DNA of 64,000 nucleotides from Paractinoplanes maris (GTDB taxonomy: Bacteria > Actinomycetota > Actinomycetes > Mycobacteriales > Micromonosporaceae), in contig NZ_JALPVL010000018.1 in assembly GCF_023544465.1 (NCBI RefSeq), positions 1 through 64,000 of the forward strand. Reading direction: 5' to 3'. This document shows positions 44,296 to 53,217 of this stretch, piece by piece. Within the stretch, counting starts at the first letter, position 1. Each line of letters starts with the position of its first letter. Made by a program: the position numbers and the translations under genes. The notes under the pieces are model-generated. The model saw only the letters and a program-made list of their open reading frames with translations. It was not told the DNA's origin and made no database searches.

Positions 44296-45659
44296 CGGGG
44301 GTGGCCGCACTCATCGTCGGCCTGATATTCGCCCACATATTCGTACTGACTCACAACCGTCACGTGCTGCTGGCCCAGGTGGCCATGGCGGCGACCTGCG
44401 TGACCAGAGAGGTGACGATCCTCGGCATTCAGGTCGAACTGTCACTGCTGGTTCTGCTGTTATTTGCCCCACCGCTCGCCAGTCGCTGGTGGCGGACCAC
44501 CGTTCCGCGACCGATGAAGGTGGGTGCGCTGCTTCTGCTGGCAGGTCACGCCTTGGCCGTGACGCAATCAGTGGATCCGGTCATTGCGGTGCTCGGTTTC
44601 ATACGGTGGGCGCTGGTACTCAACTGGGGACTCGCCGTATACGCAACCATCACCACCGGAGGAGTCGCAGTGCTCCGCCGCTACGGGGTGACCGTAACAG
44701 TCTTGGGAGCCGTTGTCGCGACCATCGGATGGTTACAGTCGGCGGCAATCTATTTACCGCAGGTCGGGCCGCCGTTCGCTGACCACCCAGATTCAACCTT
44801 CGGCTATTACTCCAACTATGCGAACTTCATCGCCGTTTCATTCGTCATAGGCTTCGGAATCATTCTGGAAAGTGTCCGGATCAGACAACCGAGCCTCCTG
44901 GCTCTATCCCTTTTATGTGTCGGTATAACCCTCAGTCAAGTCGTCGCCGCCGCTTCGCGTGGCGCACTTCTGCTGGCTGCCGTCGGTGCAGCAGTGCTTG
45001 TAGCAGCTTCGGTCAGCCATCCGGGAAGACTGGTACGCAGGATCGGCGGTGTTGCCGCAGCTGTAGCGACGGCCTACTTCTTACTACCTGCGGAAACTGT
45101 TGCTACGACGCTGACCAGATTTTCCGAAGACCAAGGTGGCGACATCGTGCGCTACTCCCTTCAGGACATAGGGTTGAATCTGGCACGCTCGCACCCTTTC
45201 GGTTTAGGTTGGGGAGGTTTTCGCGAGATGGCCGCCAGTGGCGCGATCCATACGATGCAGCCACTCGCTCACGTCCACAATCTTTTCACACAGATCGCCC
45301 TCGATGGCGGATGGCTGGCCGCAGCGGGTTTTCTTCTGTTGTCGGGATACTCCGTTCTTGTCCCGTTGTTCAGCAAGCTTCGCGGGATGGGCGCCCCGAT
45401 GCACGGACTCTTCGTCGCCGCCCTTATCGGCCAGTTGGCCCAGGGCCTGAACGACTACTTCTTTTTCGAGACCGGATCGCTGATGGCTTTTGTTCTGGTC
45501 ATTGTCGTTCCCCCTCTATCGCAATTGGAGCTCGATGTCTCTCGTCGAATACCTTCGCGCAATTCGTGTGCACTGGTTGATGGTCACCATCATAGCGCTG
45601 GCCGGGATCACTGCGGCAGGCATCTACACGTGGTCGGCTACTCCCATCTACAGCAGTAG
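44283..45659 (+). CDS. O-antigen ligase/polymerase-like membrane protein (Wzy)
   Basis: A 458-residue protein with about 11-12 membrane segments and the large outer loop typical of Wzy/WaaL proteins. The loop region LARSHPFGLGWGGFREM followed by AHVHNLFTQIALDGGWLAAAG is the Wzy_C signature. It should polymerise flipped repeat units. The last ~42 residues (from LELDVSRRIPS on) are hydrophilic, His-rich and read in another frame of the downstream kinase gene. The gene therefore overlaps that one by 125 bases, probably because an older stop was lost. Confidence 0.85.
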   Translation: MDPLTGVAALIVGLIFAHIFVLTHNRHVLLAQVAMAATCVTREVTILGIQVELSLLVLLLFAPPLASRWWRTTVPRPMKVGALLLLAGHALAVTQSVDPVIAVLGFIRWALVLNWGLAVYATITTGGVAVLRRYGVTVTVLGAVVATIGWLQSAAIYLPQVGPPFADHPDSTFGYYSNYANFIAVSFVIGFGIILESVRIRQPSLLALSLLCVGITLSQVVAAASRGALLLAAVGAAVLVAASVSHPGRLVRRIGGVAAAVATAYFLLPAETVATTLTRFSEDQGGDIVRYSLQDIGLNLARSHPFGLGWGGFREMAASGAIHTMQPLAHVHNLFTQIALDGGWLAAAGFLLLSGYSVLVPLFSKLRGMGAPMHGLFVAALIGQLAQGLNDYFFFETGSLMAFVLVIVVPPLSQLELDVSRRIPSRNSCALVDGHHHSAGRDHCGRHLHVVGYSHLQQ

Positions 45660-46956
45660 CGTCCAGCTTTTCATCTCGACCAGCGCCGGGTCCGACCTTA
45701 ATCAGCTCAACCAAGGCGGCACCTTCACCCAGCAGCGGGTCAAATCGTATGCCGATATCGTAACAAGCTCAACTGTCATGCGATCAGTCATAAAGGACCT
45801 CAGCCTGCCGTATTCTCCGGAACAACTGGCAAGCTCAGTCAAAGCAGAATCGCCCGCTGATACCGTACTGCTCAACGTCTCCGTAACGGATCCCTCACCG
45901 AAGCGGGCCAAGGCTATCGCGGAGTCAATCTCGACCGAGTTCCCACGCTTTATCCAGGCGATTGAGACCCCCACCGGCGCCAAAGTCTCACCGGTAAAGG
46001 TGTCAGTGACCCGGGCGGCAATTCTCGCCTCCGACCCAGTGTCCCCGAAGGCCGCGCTGAACATCGTGGCTGGACTGCTGCTGGGCCTTGCCCTCGGCAT
46101 CACCGCGGCTGTTCTTCGTCGCGCGCTCGACCGCACCATTCACCACACCACCGAGGTCGTCAAGATTGCTGACGCACCGCTGCTCGGCACCGTCATCGAT
46201 GATCCCAAGGCCAAGGAACGCCCCCTGATCTCGGGTCAGGACCCATCGCCTCGGGCTGAGGCCTACCGTCAGTTGCGCACCAACATCCGGTTCCTCTCGG
46301 TGGACCGGAAGATCGGGATCTTCGTAGTTACCAGCGCCCTCTCGGGCGACGGCAAGACGACCACCGCCACCAACCTCGCCATCAGTCTGGCGCAGTCGGG
46401 GCAGCAGGTGGTGCTCATCGACGCGGATCTCCGGCGGCCCACCGTCGCTGATCGCTTCGCCGTGTCGGGCGCCGTCGGGCTGACCAACGTCCTGATGGGC
46501 GAAGTGCCGGCCAACCAGGCGGTTCAGCGGTGGCGGCCGGACACGCCGCTTTTCCTCCTGCCTGCCGGCCCCACTCCGCCGAATCCCAGCGAGTTGCTCG
46601 GCTCGGCTCAGCTCAGCAAGATGATCGAGTCGTTCCGCGCCTCGGGTGTCACGGTCGTCTTCGACTCGCCGCCGCTCCTGCCGGTGACCGATGCCGCCAT
46701 CCTGGCTCGGGCCACAGACGGGGCGCTGGTAGTGGCCCGGGTGGGCAAGACGCGGACCGATCAGCTCGAGGGCGCGGTCGAGGCGTTGCGTACAGCCGGC
46801 GCCCCCATCCTCGGCGTGATCGCCAACCGGGTGAAGCGGAACAGGAAGAGCAGCGCCTACGGCGGGTACTACGCGGCCACGACGCCGAAGGCTGTGCCGC
46901 GGCAGACCAAGCGGTCCGAGCAGACCAAGCAGACTGAGCAGGCCAAGCAGGCCTGA
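45535..46956 (+). CDS. chain-length regulator fused to BY-type tyrosine kinase (Wzz-Wzc/CapAB type)
   Basis: A 473-residue protein. A Wzz domain with two membrane segments (about residues 13-34 and 178-200) encloses an outer loop. The cytoplasmic BY-kinase follows: Walker A SALSGDGKTTTATNLA (Lys near 274), Walker A' VVLIDADLRRP near 296 and Walker B VVFDSPPLLPVTDAA near 375. The C-terminus has the tyrosine-containing segment SSAYGGYYAAT and then a Lys/Gln/Glu-rich tail. Autophosphorylation would tune polymer length, with the convergent LMW phosphatase as its likely opponent. The ATG has a GGAG ribosome site and lies 125 bases inside the 3' end of the polymerase gene. Confidence 0.92.
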   Translation: MSLVEYLRAIRVHWLMVTIIALAGITAAGIYTWSATPIYSSSVQLFISTSAGSDLNQLNQGGTFTQQRVKSYADIVTSSTVMRSVIKDLSLPYSPEQLASSVKAESPADTVLLNVSVTDPSPKRAKAIAESISTEFPRFIQAIETPTGAKVSPVKVSVTRAAILASDPVSPKAALNIVAGLLLGLALGITAAVLRRALDRTIHHTTEVVKIADAPLLGTVIDDPKAKERPLISGQDPSPRAEAYRQLRTNIRFLSVDRKIGIFVVTSALSGDGKTTTATNLAISLAQSGQQVVLIDADLRRPTVADRFAVSGAVGLTNVLMGEVPANQAVQRWRPDTPLFLLPAGPTPPNPSELLGSAQLSKMIESFRASGVTVVFDSPPLLPVTDAAILARATDGALVVARVGKTRTDQLEGAVEALRTAGAPILGVIANRVKRNRKSSAYGGYYAATTPKAVPRQTKRSEQTKQTEQAKQA

Positions 46957-47004
46957 GAGGCGGTCACCTCCAGACGAGTCTCAGCACGCACATGAGTGGG
47001 TGCC

Positions 47005-47580
47005 CTACGCCTTCAGAGCGGCAACGATGGCGTCGATGGCTTCGGCTATCTGGCCCGAGGCACGACGGTAGTCCTTCTTTGTCCCGCCCATCGGGTCATC
47101 CACATCGAAGCGGTGCGGCGGGAGAGGGGTCAGGAAGCCTCGCCTTTGAACAGCGACCCACGGGAGGTTGAGGACCTTTTCGGCTACGTACGTGCCCGGG
47201 ATGTCGGACGCCCTGACGCCGTCGAGCAGCCAGGCGATCTCGCGCCACGTGAACGTCTTGTCGCGCAACGCCAGCGGCGCCTCGCCCACCACCTGATCTC
47301 GGTGGCTTCGGGTGGCGGTGAGGACGATGTGCGCGTGACGCGCTTCGTTCCCGGAAAGTTGCCGTGACCGGAAGGTGGAGCCGTCCACTCCCCGCTGCTC
47401 CAGCTCGGCGAGTGCCATCGGCTGCATCGCGACACCGGCCGGACCTTGCGTGCCCGCGCTGGTGATCAGCACCGAGTGGGCCGCCGGTCCGAAGTGCTGC
47501 CAGAACTCGTGGATCATGAGGCGCTCGGCGAACGGCGATCTGGCCTGGTTGCCCGTGCAGACGTGCAGGATGCCGCCCAA
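47005..47580 (-). CDS. low-molecular-weight protein tyrosine phosphatase (Wzb type)
   Basis: A 191-residue phosphatase. The C-x5-R-S active loop is at residues 8-15 (HVCTGNQARSPFAE), and the acid DP motif lies in the later DVDDPMGGTKKDY segment. These match LMW-PTPs that dephosphorylate BY-kinases. It is longer than the usual ~150 residues through an insertion between residues ~90 and 150. It starts with TTG, the only in-frame option ahead of the catalytic Cys, with a strong AAGGAGG site 11 bases upstream. It converges on the kinase gene, 48 bases apart. Confidence 0.88.
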   Translation of the reverse strand: MGGILHVCTGNQARSPFAERLMIHEFWQHFGPAAHSVLITSAGTQGPAGVAMQPMALAELEQRGVDGSTFRSRQLSGNEARHAHIVLTATRSHRDQVVGEAPLALRDKTFTWREIAWLLDGVRASDIPGTYVAEKVLNLPWVAVQRRGFLTPLPPHRFDVDDPMGGTKKDYRRASGQIAEAIDAIVAALKA

Positions 47581-47649
47581 ACCGGCCGCAGCCTCCTTCC
47601 CAAGATTGTCTTCCCTGCTCAGGATACCTGTCGAGAGGATCGATCAGGA

Positions 47650-48447
47650 TCAGCGGCCCAGGGCGTCGATCGCTCGCATCTCCTCGTCGGTCAGGACGAA
47701 GCTGTTGATGTCGGCGTTGCGGGCGATGCGTTCCGGGGTCTGGGACTTGGGGATGACCACGATCTCGTGCTGGACGTGCCAGCGGAGAACGACCCGCGCC
47801 GGGTCCACGCCGTGGGTGGCCGCTATACCGGTCAAGGCCGGGTCGTGCAGGTTGGTCGTCTTGAAGGGTGAGTAGCCCTCCAGCACCACACCCCGCTCCC
47901 GGTGCGCGGCCAGGACGCGGGCGTCGTAGAGGGACGGCCCGAAGCGGATCTGGTTGACCGCCGGCGTCTGGCCGGTCTCGGTCGTGAGCTCGTCGATCTC
48001 GCCGGTGTCGTAGTTGCTGACGCCGATCGCCCGGGTCAGGCCCTCGTCCCGGGCGGCGACGAACTGCTGCCACACCTTGACCGATCGGCCGCGGTGCGGC
48101 GGCCAGTGGATCAGCCACAGGTCGACCGCGTCGACGCCGAGGGCGCGCAGCGACGCCTCGATGGTCTGGCGTTCCTTGCCCGCGCGCTCCGGCGGAAGCT
48201 TCGTCGTGATGAACACCTGGTCGCGGGGGACGCCCGAGTCTTTCAGGGCGCGGCCCACCTCGGCCTCGTTGCCGTACATGGTGGCGGTGTCCAGGTGGCG
48301 GTAGCTGGCCTCGAGCGCGTCCCGGACCGCCTGGTACGCGGACTCGCCCTTCAGCTGCCAGGTGCCGAAGCCGAGCAGCGGCATCTCGACCGGGGTGCCG
48401 TCAGCCGCCTTGGGAAGCGGCAGTGCGGGAATCGTCATGACTCCCAT
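47650..48447 (-). CDS. aldo/keto reductase
   Basis: A 265-residue NADPH-dependent reductase with a TIM barrel, related to 2,5-diketo-D-gluconate reductases. The catalytic tetrad is complete: Asp and Tyr in HLDTATMYGNE, Lys in ITTKLPPE and His in DLWLIHWPP. The cofactor-binding IPKSQTPERIARN is near the C-terminus. The ATG at 48447 has AGGAGG at ideal spacing; a second ATG at 48438 is possible. It is the last gene of a minus-strand group and probably independent of the neighbouring kinase. Confidence 0.92.
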   Translation of the reverse strand: MGVMTIPALPLPKAADGTPVEMPLLGFGTWQLKGESAYQAVRDALEASYRHLDTATMYGNEAEVGRALKDSGVPRDQVFITTKLPPERAGKERQTIEASLRALGVDAVDLWLIHWPPHRGRSVKVWQQFVAARDEGLTRAIGVSNYDTGEIDELTTETGQTPAVNQIRFGPSLYDARVLAAHRERGVVLEGYSPFKTTNLHDPALTGIAATHGVDPARVVLRWHVQHEIVVIPKSQTPERIARNADINSFVLTDEEMRAIDALGR

Positions 48448-48481
48448 CCTGCCCCTCCTTCGGGGGCGCGACACCCCCGCG

Positions 48482-50812
48482 TTATTCGGGGCGCGGGTGG
48501 TGGTCGGGCACGGGGGCCCGCAGGCGGGCCGCGGCCGGGTCGTGGGCGGACGGATCGGCGGCGGGCAGGGCGCTCAGCCCCGGCAGCCGGGCGTTCTCCA
48601 TCGCGGCTCGTTCGGCCAGGGCGCGTTCCAGGGCGGCGCGGGTCTCAGCCTCGTTGTCGGGTGACTTCATCGGGTTCTCCTCGGGAAGAGTGAAGTGGAA
48701 GCGGGTTCCGCCTCCGGGGTTGTCGGCCACACCGATCTCGCCGCCGTGGCGTTCGACGATGCGTTTGCAGATGGCCAGGCCCAGGCCGGTGCCGGCGTAT
48801 CCGGCCTCGGCGTGCGCCCGGTGGAAGCTGTCGAAGACGTCGGGCTTGGCGTCGTCGGGGATGCCGATCCCGCGGTCCGCGACCTCGATCCGGGCCCGGT
48901 CACCGGTGAGCGAGCCGGTCACGTCGACACGGGGAGCGGTGCCGGGTCGCACGTACTTGAGGGCGTTGCCGATGAGGTTGTCGAGCACGTGCCGCAGCAT
49001 CGCCGGGTCGGCCGTCACCGGCGGCAGCGCGCCGACGGTGATCTCCGGCCGGGCGCCGGGCGGCAGGTGGGCCGTACGGTCGTGGACCACCTCGCCGACC
49101 AGGGCCGCCAGGTCGACCGGGCGGGTGCGCAGCGGCGCGTCCCGGGCGGTGCTGTAGGCGAGCAGGGTGTCGATCAGGCCGGCCATCCGGTCGACCGCGA
49201 AGACGATCCGTTGCAGGCTCCGCTCGACGTCCGCGTCCGGTGGGAGGTCCTCGAGCACGGCCTCACAGTGCCCGCGGATCACCGACAGCGGCGCCTTGAG
49301 GTCGTGGGCCACGACGCCGGCGAAGACGGCCAGGTCGTTCTCGTAGCGGCGCAGTTCGGTGATGTCGTGGAAGACGGCCACCGCGCCGTGCCGGTCGGCG
49401 CTGGTGTCGAGCGGCCGCCCGTCCACGCTGACCAGCACGCCCTCGGGCCGGTGGGCGTTGCGCACGACCATCTCGACGCCGTCGCACGACTCGCCGCGCA
49501 GCGCCCGGATCAGCGGCATCTCCTCGACCGGGAACGGCGTGCGCCCGTCCGGGCGGTACAGGCCGTAGTGCTCTTGCCACTGGGCCGGGTCGTCCTCGTC
49601 GGAGGCGACGCCCAGCAGGGCCCGCGCGGCCGGGTTGTGCATGAGGAACGCGCCACGCTCGTCGACCACGCCGACGGCGTCGCCGATGCTGGCCATGATC
49701 GCGCCGAGCAGGCCGGCCTGGCGGCGGCTTTCCTGTTCGGCCGCGCGCAGGCCGGCCGTCGCCACCTGCACCCGGGCCTCGGCCCGGGCCCGGCCGGTCG
49801 CCAGCACGTAGACCAGGCCGGCCAGCAGCGCCGACATGGCGATGCCGGTGAGCAGCATGGTCAGCGGGAGGGTGCTGGAGGCGCCGGGCAGGCGCGCGGC
49901 GTCGGCCCGGGTGATCAGCGTCCACTTCCGGTCGGCGACGACGAAGTCGACGCTGCGCCGCAGGTCGGTGTCGCCGGGGACGGTGTATCCGGCGACGACC
50001 GTACGGGCGCCGTCGCGGTTGGTGGCGAGCAGCTCGCCGTCGAGCTGGCCCTGGCTGACGGTGGCCAGCATGCCTTTGAGGAAGTCGGTGCCGCGCAGGC
50101 CGAGGACCAGCCAGCCCCGGAACTGGGGATAGCTGGCCCGCGTCCAGATCGGGGCGGCGAAGACGAACGAGCGCTGCTGCTGGGCGGCGGGCAGGTTGCG
50201 GTCGCGCAGCAGGATGTACGTGTCGGAGACACTGGGCTGGCCGATCCGGCGCGAGTCCTTCAGGGCGGCGGCCGCCTCGGGCGCGGCGGCCACGTCGAGG
50301 CCGTTCATCTGCGGGCCGGCGACGTTCAGGGGCCGGGTGAAGATCGAGAAGTAGTGCTCCTGACCGGCCACGGCCGGGCGCAGCCGGAGCCCTTCGGCAC
50401 CCCGGGACCGCCAGAGCTCCTGCAAAGCCGGGATCTCACTCCCGGTGGCCGGCACGACGTAGGCCAGCGACGCCGCGCCGACCAGGTTGGCCGAGGCCAG
50501 CGGCGCGGTCGCGGCGTCGAAGCCCTCCCAGGTCAGCTCGGGGTCGGTGCCGATGCCCGCGGCGGCCGTCTCGACCAGCGACCGGTATCGCTCGGTCTCG
50601 GTCAGCACGGCCGCGTGGGCCATCTCGGTGCGCTGGTTCATGACCCGGTCGGCGTTCTCGTGCTGGGCCGAGCGGACGACCGCGTAGACGAAGAAGACGA
50701 CGGCCAGCCCGGCGAGCAGGACGACGCCGGCCAGAAGGAGACCGGTGAGCCGCCCGCGGCGGGTGTCCGCCGCGGCGGCTGAGGGTTCCCGTCGCTTCAC
50801 CGAAGCCAGCAT
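48482..50812 (-). CDS. sensor histidine kinase with CHASE and PAS domains
   Basis: A 776-residue membrane kinase. A first membrane segment (about residues 23-45) and a second (about 310-335) flank an extracellular CHASE-type sensor. A PAS domain follows (ASIGDAVGVVDERGAFLMHN), then HisKA with the phospho-accepting His in VFAGVVAHDLKAPLSVI. The HATPase_c domain has NLIGNALKYVRPG, VADRGIGIPDDA and GTGLGLAICKRIVERHGG. A Pro/Ala/Glu-rich tail of ~60 residues ends it. CHASE domains sense small molecules such as cytokinin-like ligands. No response regulator gene is adjacent, so it is an orphan kinase. The ATG at 50812 lacks a strong ribosome site. Confidence 0.88.
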   Translation of the reverse strand: MLASVKRREPSAAAADTRRGRLTGLLLAGVVLLAGLAVVFFVYAVVRSAQHENADRVMNQRTEMAHAAVLTETERYRSLVETAAAGIGTDPELTWEGFDAATAPLASANLVGAASLAYVVPATGSEIPALQELWRSRGAEGLRLRPAVAGQEHYFSIFTRPLNVAGPQMNGLDVAAAPEAAAALKDSRRIGQPSVSDTYILLRDRNLPAAQQQRSFVFAAPIWTRASYPQFRGWLVLGLRGTDFLKGMLATVSQGQLDGELLATNRDGARTVVAGYTVPGDTDLRRSVDFVVADRKWTLITRADAARLPGASSTLPLTMLLTGIAMSALLAGLVYVLATGRARAEARVQVATAGLRAAEQESRRQAGLLGAIMASIGDAVGVVDERGAFLMHNPAARALLGVASDEDDPAQWQEHYGLYRPDGRTPFPVEEMPLIRALRGESCDGVEMVVRNAHRPEGVLVSVDGRPLDTSADRHGAVAVFHDITELRRYENDLAVFAGVVAHDLKAPLSVIRGHCEAVLEDLPPDADVERSLQRIVFAVDRMAGLIDTLLAYSTARDAPLRTRPVDLAALVGEVVHDRTAHLPPGARPEITVGALPPVTADPAMLRHVLDNLIGNALKYVRPGTAPRVDVTGSLTGDRARIEVADRGIGIPDDAKPDVFDSFHRAHAEAGYAGTGLGLAICKRIVERHGGEIGVADNPGGGTRFHFTLPEENPMKSPDNEAETRAALERALAERAAMENARLPGLSALPAADPSAHDPAAARLRAPVPDHHPRPE

Positions 50813-50825
50813 AAGGCGCAAATCG

Positions 50826-50855
50826 CCCCCGTCAGCCGTGTTCGGCCGACGGGGG
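50826..50855 (-). terminator. terminator after the glucosaminidase gene
   Basis: Arms CCCCCGTC (50826-50833) and GACGGGGG (50848-50855), with an inner GCCG/CGGC pair, form a stable stem. It starts about 20 bases beyond the glucosaminidase stop and lies before the histidine kinase start, so the two genes are separate units. Confidence 0.7.
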
Positions 50856-50874
50856 CTGCTGCGGGGCGGGGCGC

Positions 50875-52011
50875 TTACTTCCAGGTGTCGTACTGGTACA
50901 GCTTCTGCTGCGCCATCAGGGTCGTGACCTTGGTGTAGTAGTTCGGGTCGGTCGCGTAACCGGCCTTCCACACGTTCCAGATGAAGGCGTTCGCGTTGGT
51001 GGTGTAGTTGAACGCCGGCGAGTACCGCGGGTTGACCCTCAGGAAGTTGCCGTGGTCACGGAACGAGTGCCCCATCGAGGCGTACGTCCGGAAGGTCGCC
51101 GTCGTGGTGAAGCAGTTGCCGGCCTTGGTGCACTCCTGGGTGCGGTAGTCGTGGCAGCCGTTGGCCAGCGTGCCGTACTTGCCGTTCTGGCACTTGATGC
51201 CGAAGTAGTTGCGGTCGACCGACGCCAGGCCGCTGCGGCCCCAGCCCGACTCGAGGATCGCCTGGGCGATCGTCACCGAGGCCGGTACGCCGTACTCGCG
51301 CCAGCCGAGCTGCGCGCCCGGCACGGCGGCCTTGATGAACTGCTCCGGGGTCAGCGCCACGGCCGGCGCCGACGGCGTGGCCGGAGTGCCCGGGCAGGGC
51401 TTGAGCGCGGCCGTCACGACGTACGCGTGGGAGATGTAGTTGCCGTCGGTGAGCTTGTTCCACTGGGTGGTCGAGCGGATGGTGCCGTTGACCATCGCGC
51501 CGGGCACGTAGCAGAGACCGTTGACCTTGACGCCGCTGGCGACGACGCGGCGGACCGGGGCGGTGGTCGACGGACCGGAGCGGATGTTGACCTTGCCGTC
51601 CGCGCTGCGCACGGTGCCGACCTTGTAGGTGGTGGCGGCCGGGGCCGGCTTGGCCTTGACCGCCTCGGCCTGCGGCGAGGTGGTCGCGCAGCGCTTGATG
51701 GCGCCGCTTCGCACGTACGCGTGGGTGACGTACCCACCCGTGCTGAGCTTGTCCCACTGGGTCGTGGTGCGCACGGAGCCCCGTACGCTCTGGCCGGTGA
51801 CCGCGCAGACGGCGGAGACCTTCTGGTTGTCCCGGACCGAGCCGAGCACCTGGGCGGCGAGCGAGGGCCCCGATCGCACCTTGAGCGTGGTGCGCACGTC
51901 GATCGTGGCCGAGACCGCGGCCGCGTTCGCCACACCGGGCGCGGCCACCAGACCGGCACCGACGGCGAACACGAGCAGCGGGCCGGCGAACCGGCGGGCG
52001 TACTGCCTCAT
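50875..52011 (-). CDS. secreted SH3-domain glucosaminidase (GH73 family)
   Basis: A 378-residue exported wall hydrolase. The signal peptide MRQYARRFAGPLLVFAVGAG ends at an AxA near residue 31. Two bacterial SH3-like repeats follow (about 35-108 and 128-208), each with an RSGPS motif and a late GxY(V/I)(T/S)HAYV strand. The C-terminal domain (about 220-375) is GH73-like: VTIAQAILESGWGRSGLA carries the catalytic Glu, and NYFGIKC and SFRDHGNFL are typical. It should cut N-acetylglucosamine bonds in peptidoglycan, with the SH3 repeats binding the wall. A hairpin covers the ribosome site region. Confidence 0.9.
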   Translation of the reverse strand: MRQYARRFAGPLLVFAVGAGLVAAPGVANAAAVSATIDVRTTLKVRSGPSLAAQVLGSVRDNQKVSAVCAVTGQSVRGSVRTTTQWDKLSTGGYVTHAYVRSGAIKRCATTSPQAEAVKAKPAPAATTYKVGTVRSADGKVNIRSGPSTTAPVRRVVASGVKVNGLCYVPGAMVNGTIRSTTQWNKLTDGNYISHAYVVTAALKPCPGTPATPSAPAVALTPEQFIKAAVPGAQLGWREYGVPASVTIAQAILESGWGRSGLASVDRNYFGIKCQNGKYGTLANGCHDYRTQECTKAGNCFTTTATFRTYASMGHSFRDHGNFLRVNPRYSPAFNYTTNANAFIWNVWKAGYATDPNYYTKVTTLMAQQKLYQYDTWK

Positions 52012-52020
52012 CTAAAACGT

Positions 52021-52052
52021 CTCCTTCTCAACGGGCGGCGTCCGTTAAGAAG
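52021..52052 (-). promoter_or_regulatory. hairpin overlapping the ribosome site of the glucosaminidase gene
   Basis: On the minus strand, CTTCTTAACGG (52042-52052) pairs with CCGTTGAGAAG (52024-52034) across a 7-base loop, with one non-Watson-Crick pair. The second arm runs into the AGAAGGAG ribosome site (52021-52028), so folding would hide part of it. Confidence 0.5.
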
Positions 52053-52233
52053 GTGTCGGCGCAGCGTTGCGGGGTCCGAGCGCGCGAGGGTGCAGTCCAG
52101 TTGCGACCAGACGCACACGTGGCGGATGTGTCGCGGTGAACTCACTGAGACTTATGATTCGACGCGCTTAGAAAAGCGACCGGTTGGGCAATCGCCCTAG
52201 CGCCCTGACAGCCCCACTTGAAGGACACCGCCC

Positions 52234-53217
52234 ATGACGGTTCTGGCGTCCCCCCAGCCGGCCTCGGCTACCCCTGCCCGCGCCTCCCGTCACCTGCTGG
52301 CGCCGGCTGGTGTCGCCGTCCTGGCCACCCTCGCCGTCGTGGCGCTCTATCAGGTGGCGGTCCGCAGCACGCTCGGCCAGCAGATCGACACCATCGTGAT
52401 GCGCGGTGCCGACGTCCACCATCCCCAGGTGGTCGGGGTGCTCGAGCGCACGCTCAACGGGACCAGCCTGATCAGCCTCGTGCTGGTCTGCGTGTTCGCC
52501 GCCGTCTTCGGGGCACTGCGCCGCCGGCTCGACCTGGCGATCGGCGCGACCCTGCTGGTGATCGGCGCGAACGCCACCACGCAGCTGCTCAAGACCCAGC
52601 TGCCCCGGCCCGACCTGGACGGCGCCGGGATGTCGAACTCATTCCCCAGCGGGCACACGACCGCCGCCGCCTCGGTCGCCTTCGCGGTGATCCTCGTGCT
52701 CCCGCAGGCGTTGCGAGGCATGGTCGCCCTGGTCGGCTTCGGCTATGTCACGGTGATCGCGGTGGCCACGGTCTGGGCCGAGTGGCACCGTCCCAGCGAC
52801 ACCGTGGCGGCGCTGATGGTCTCGCTGGCGTGGGGCGCGTTCGCGGTCTTCGTCACCCGGCTGCTCCGGCCGGTCGAACTCCGGCGACCCAGCCGGGTTG
52901 TCACGCTGCCGCTGCTCCTGACCGGTGCCGTCACCGCCGCGGCCGGGCTGCTGGGGCTGGCCGCGGTCGCCCTGTCCGAGCGCGCGATGCCCGATCTCGT
53001 CTCCGGCCGGTTCGCTTTCCTGGCCGGCTCGGCCGCGGTCACCGCCGCCGCGGCCGGGGCGTTCCTGATCTGGGCCCGGCTGACCGCGGCCTCGCTCATC
53101 CCGGCGCCGGCCACCCCCGCGGACGCTCCGGCGAGGACCGCGACGAAAGCGCCCGCGAAAAAGAAGTCCGGCGTCCTGGCATCCGCCGGTCGCCGCGTCA
53201 AGGGAGGTACGAAATGA
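52234..53217 (+). CDS. PAP2 superfamily membrane phosphatase
   Basis: A 327-residue integral membrane phosphatase with about seven hydrophobic segments. The three phosphatase motifs are KTQLPRPD, SNSFPSGHTTAAAS and EWHRPSDTVAA; the last has the catalytic His and Asp, though the Arg usually found just before is displaced. Such enzymes dephosphorylate lipid phosphates such as undecaprenyl pyrophosphate. The C-terminus is a Lys/Ala-rich cytoplasmic tail (KAPAKKKSG). A GAAGGA ribosome site precedes the ATG. The stop overlaps the start of the next gene (ATGA). Confidence 0.88.
   Translation: MTVLASPQPASATPARASRHLLAPAGVAVLATLAVVALYQVAVRSTLGQQIDTIVMRGADVHHPQVVGVLERTLNGTSLISLVLVCVFAAVFGALRRRLDLAIGATLLVIGANATTQLLKTQLPRPDLDGAGMSNSFPSGHTTAAASVAFAVILVLPQALRGMVALVGFGYVTVIAVATVWAEWHRPSDTVAALMVSLAWGAFAVFVTRLLRPVELRRPSRVVTLPLLLTGAVTAAAGLLGLAAVALSERAMPDLVSGRFAFLAGSAAVTAAAAGAFLIWARLTAASLIPAPATPADAPARTATKAPAKKKSGVLASAGRRVKGGTK

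Noticed and set aside
52012..52200. c-di-AMP (ydaO-type) riboswitch before the glucosaminidase gene
   Set aside because: I looked for its conserved core because it often precedes actinobacterial wall hydrolases, but the core segments are not visible. Only a simple hairpin is present.
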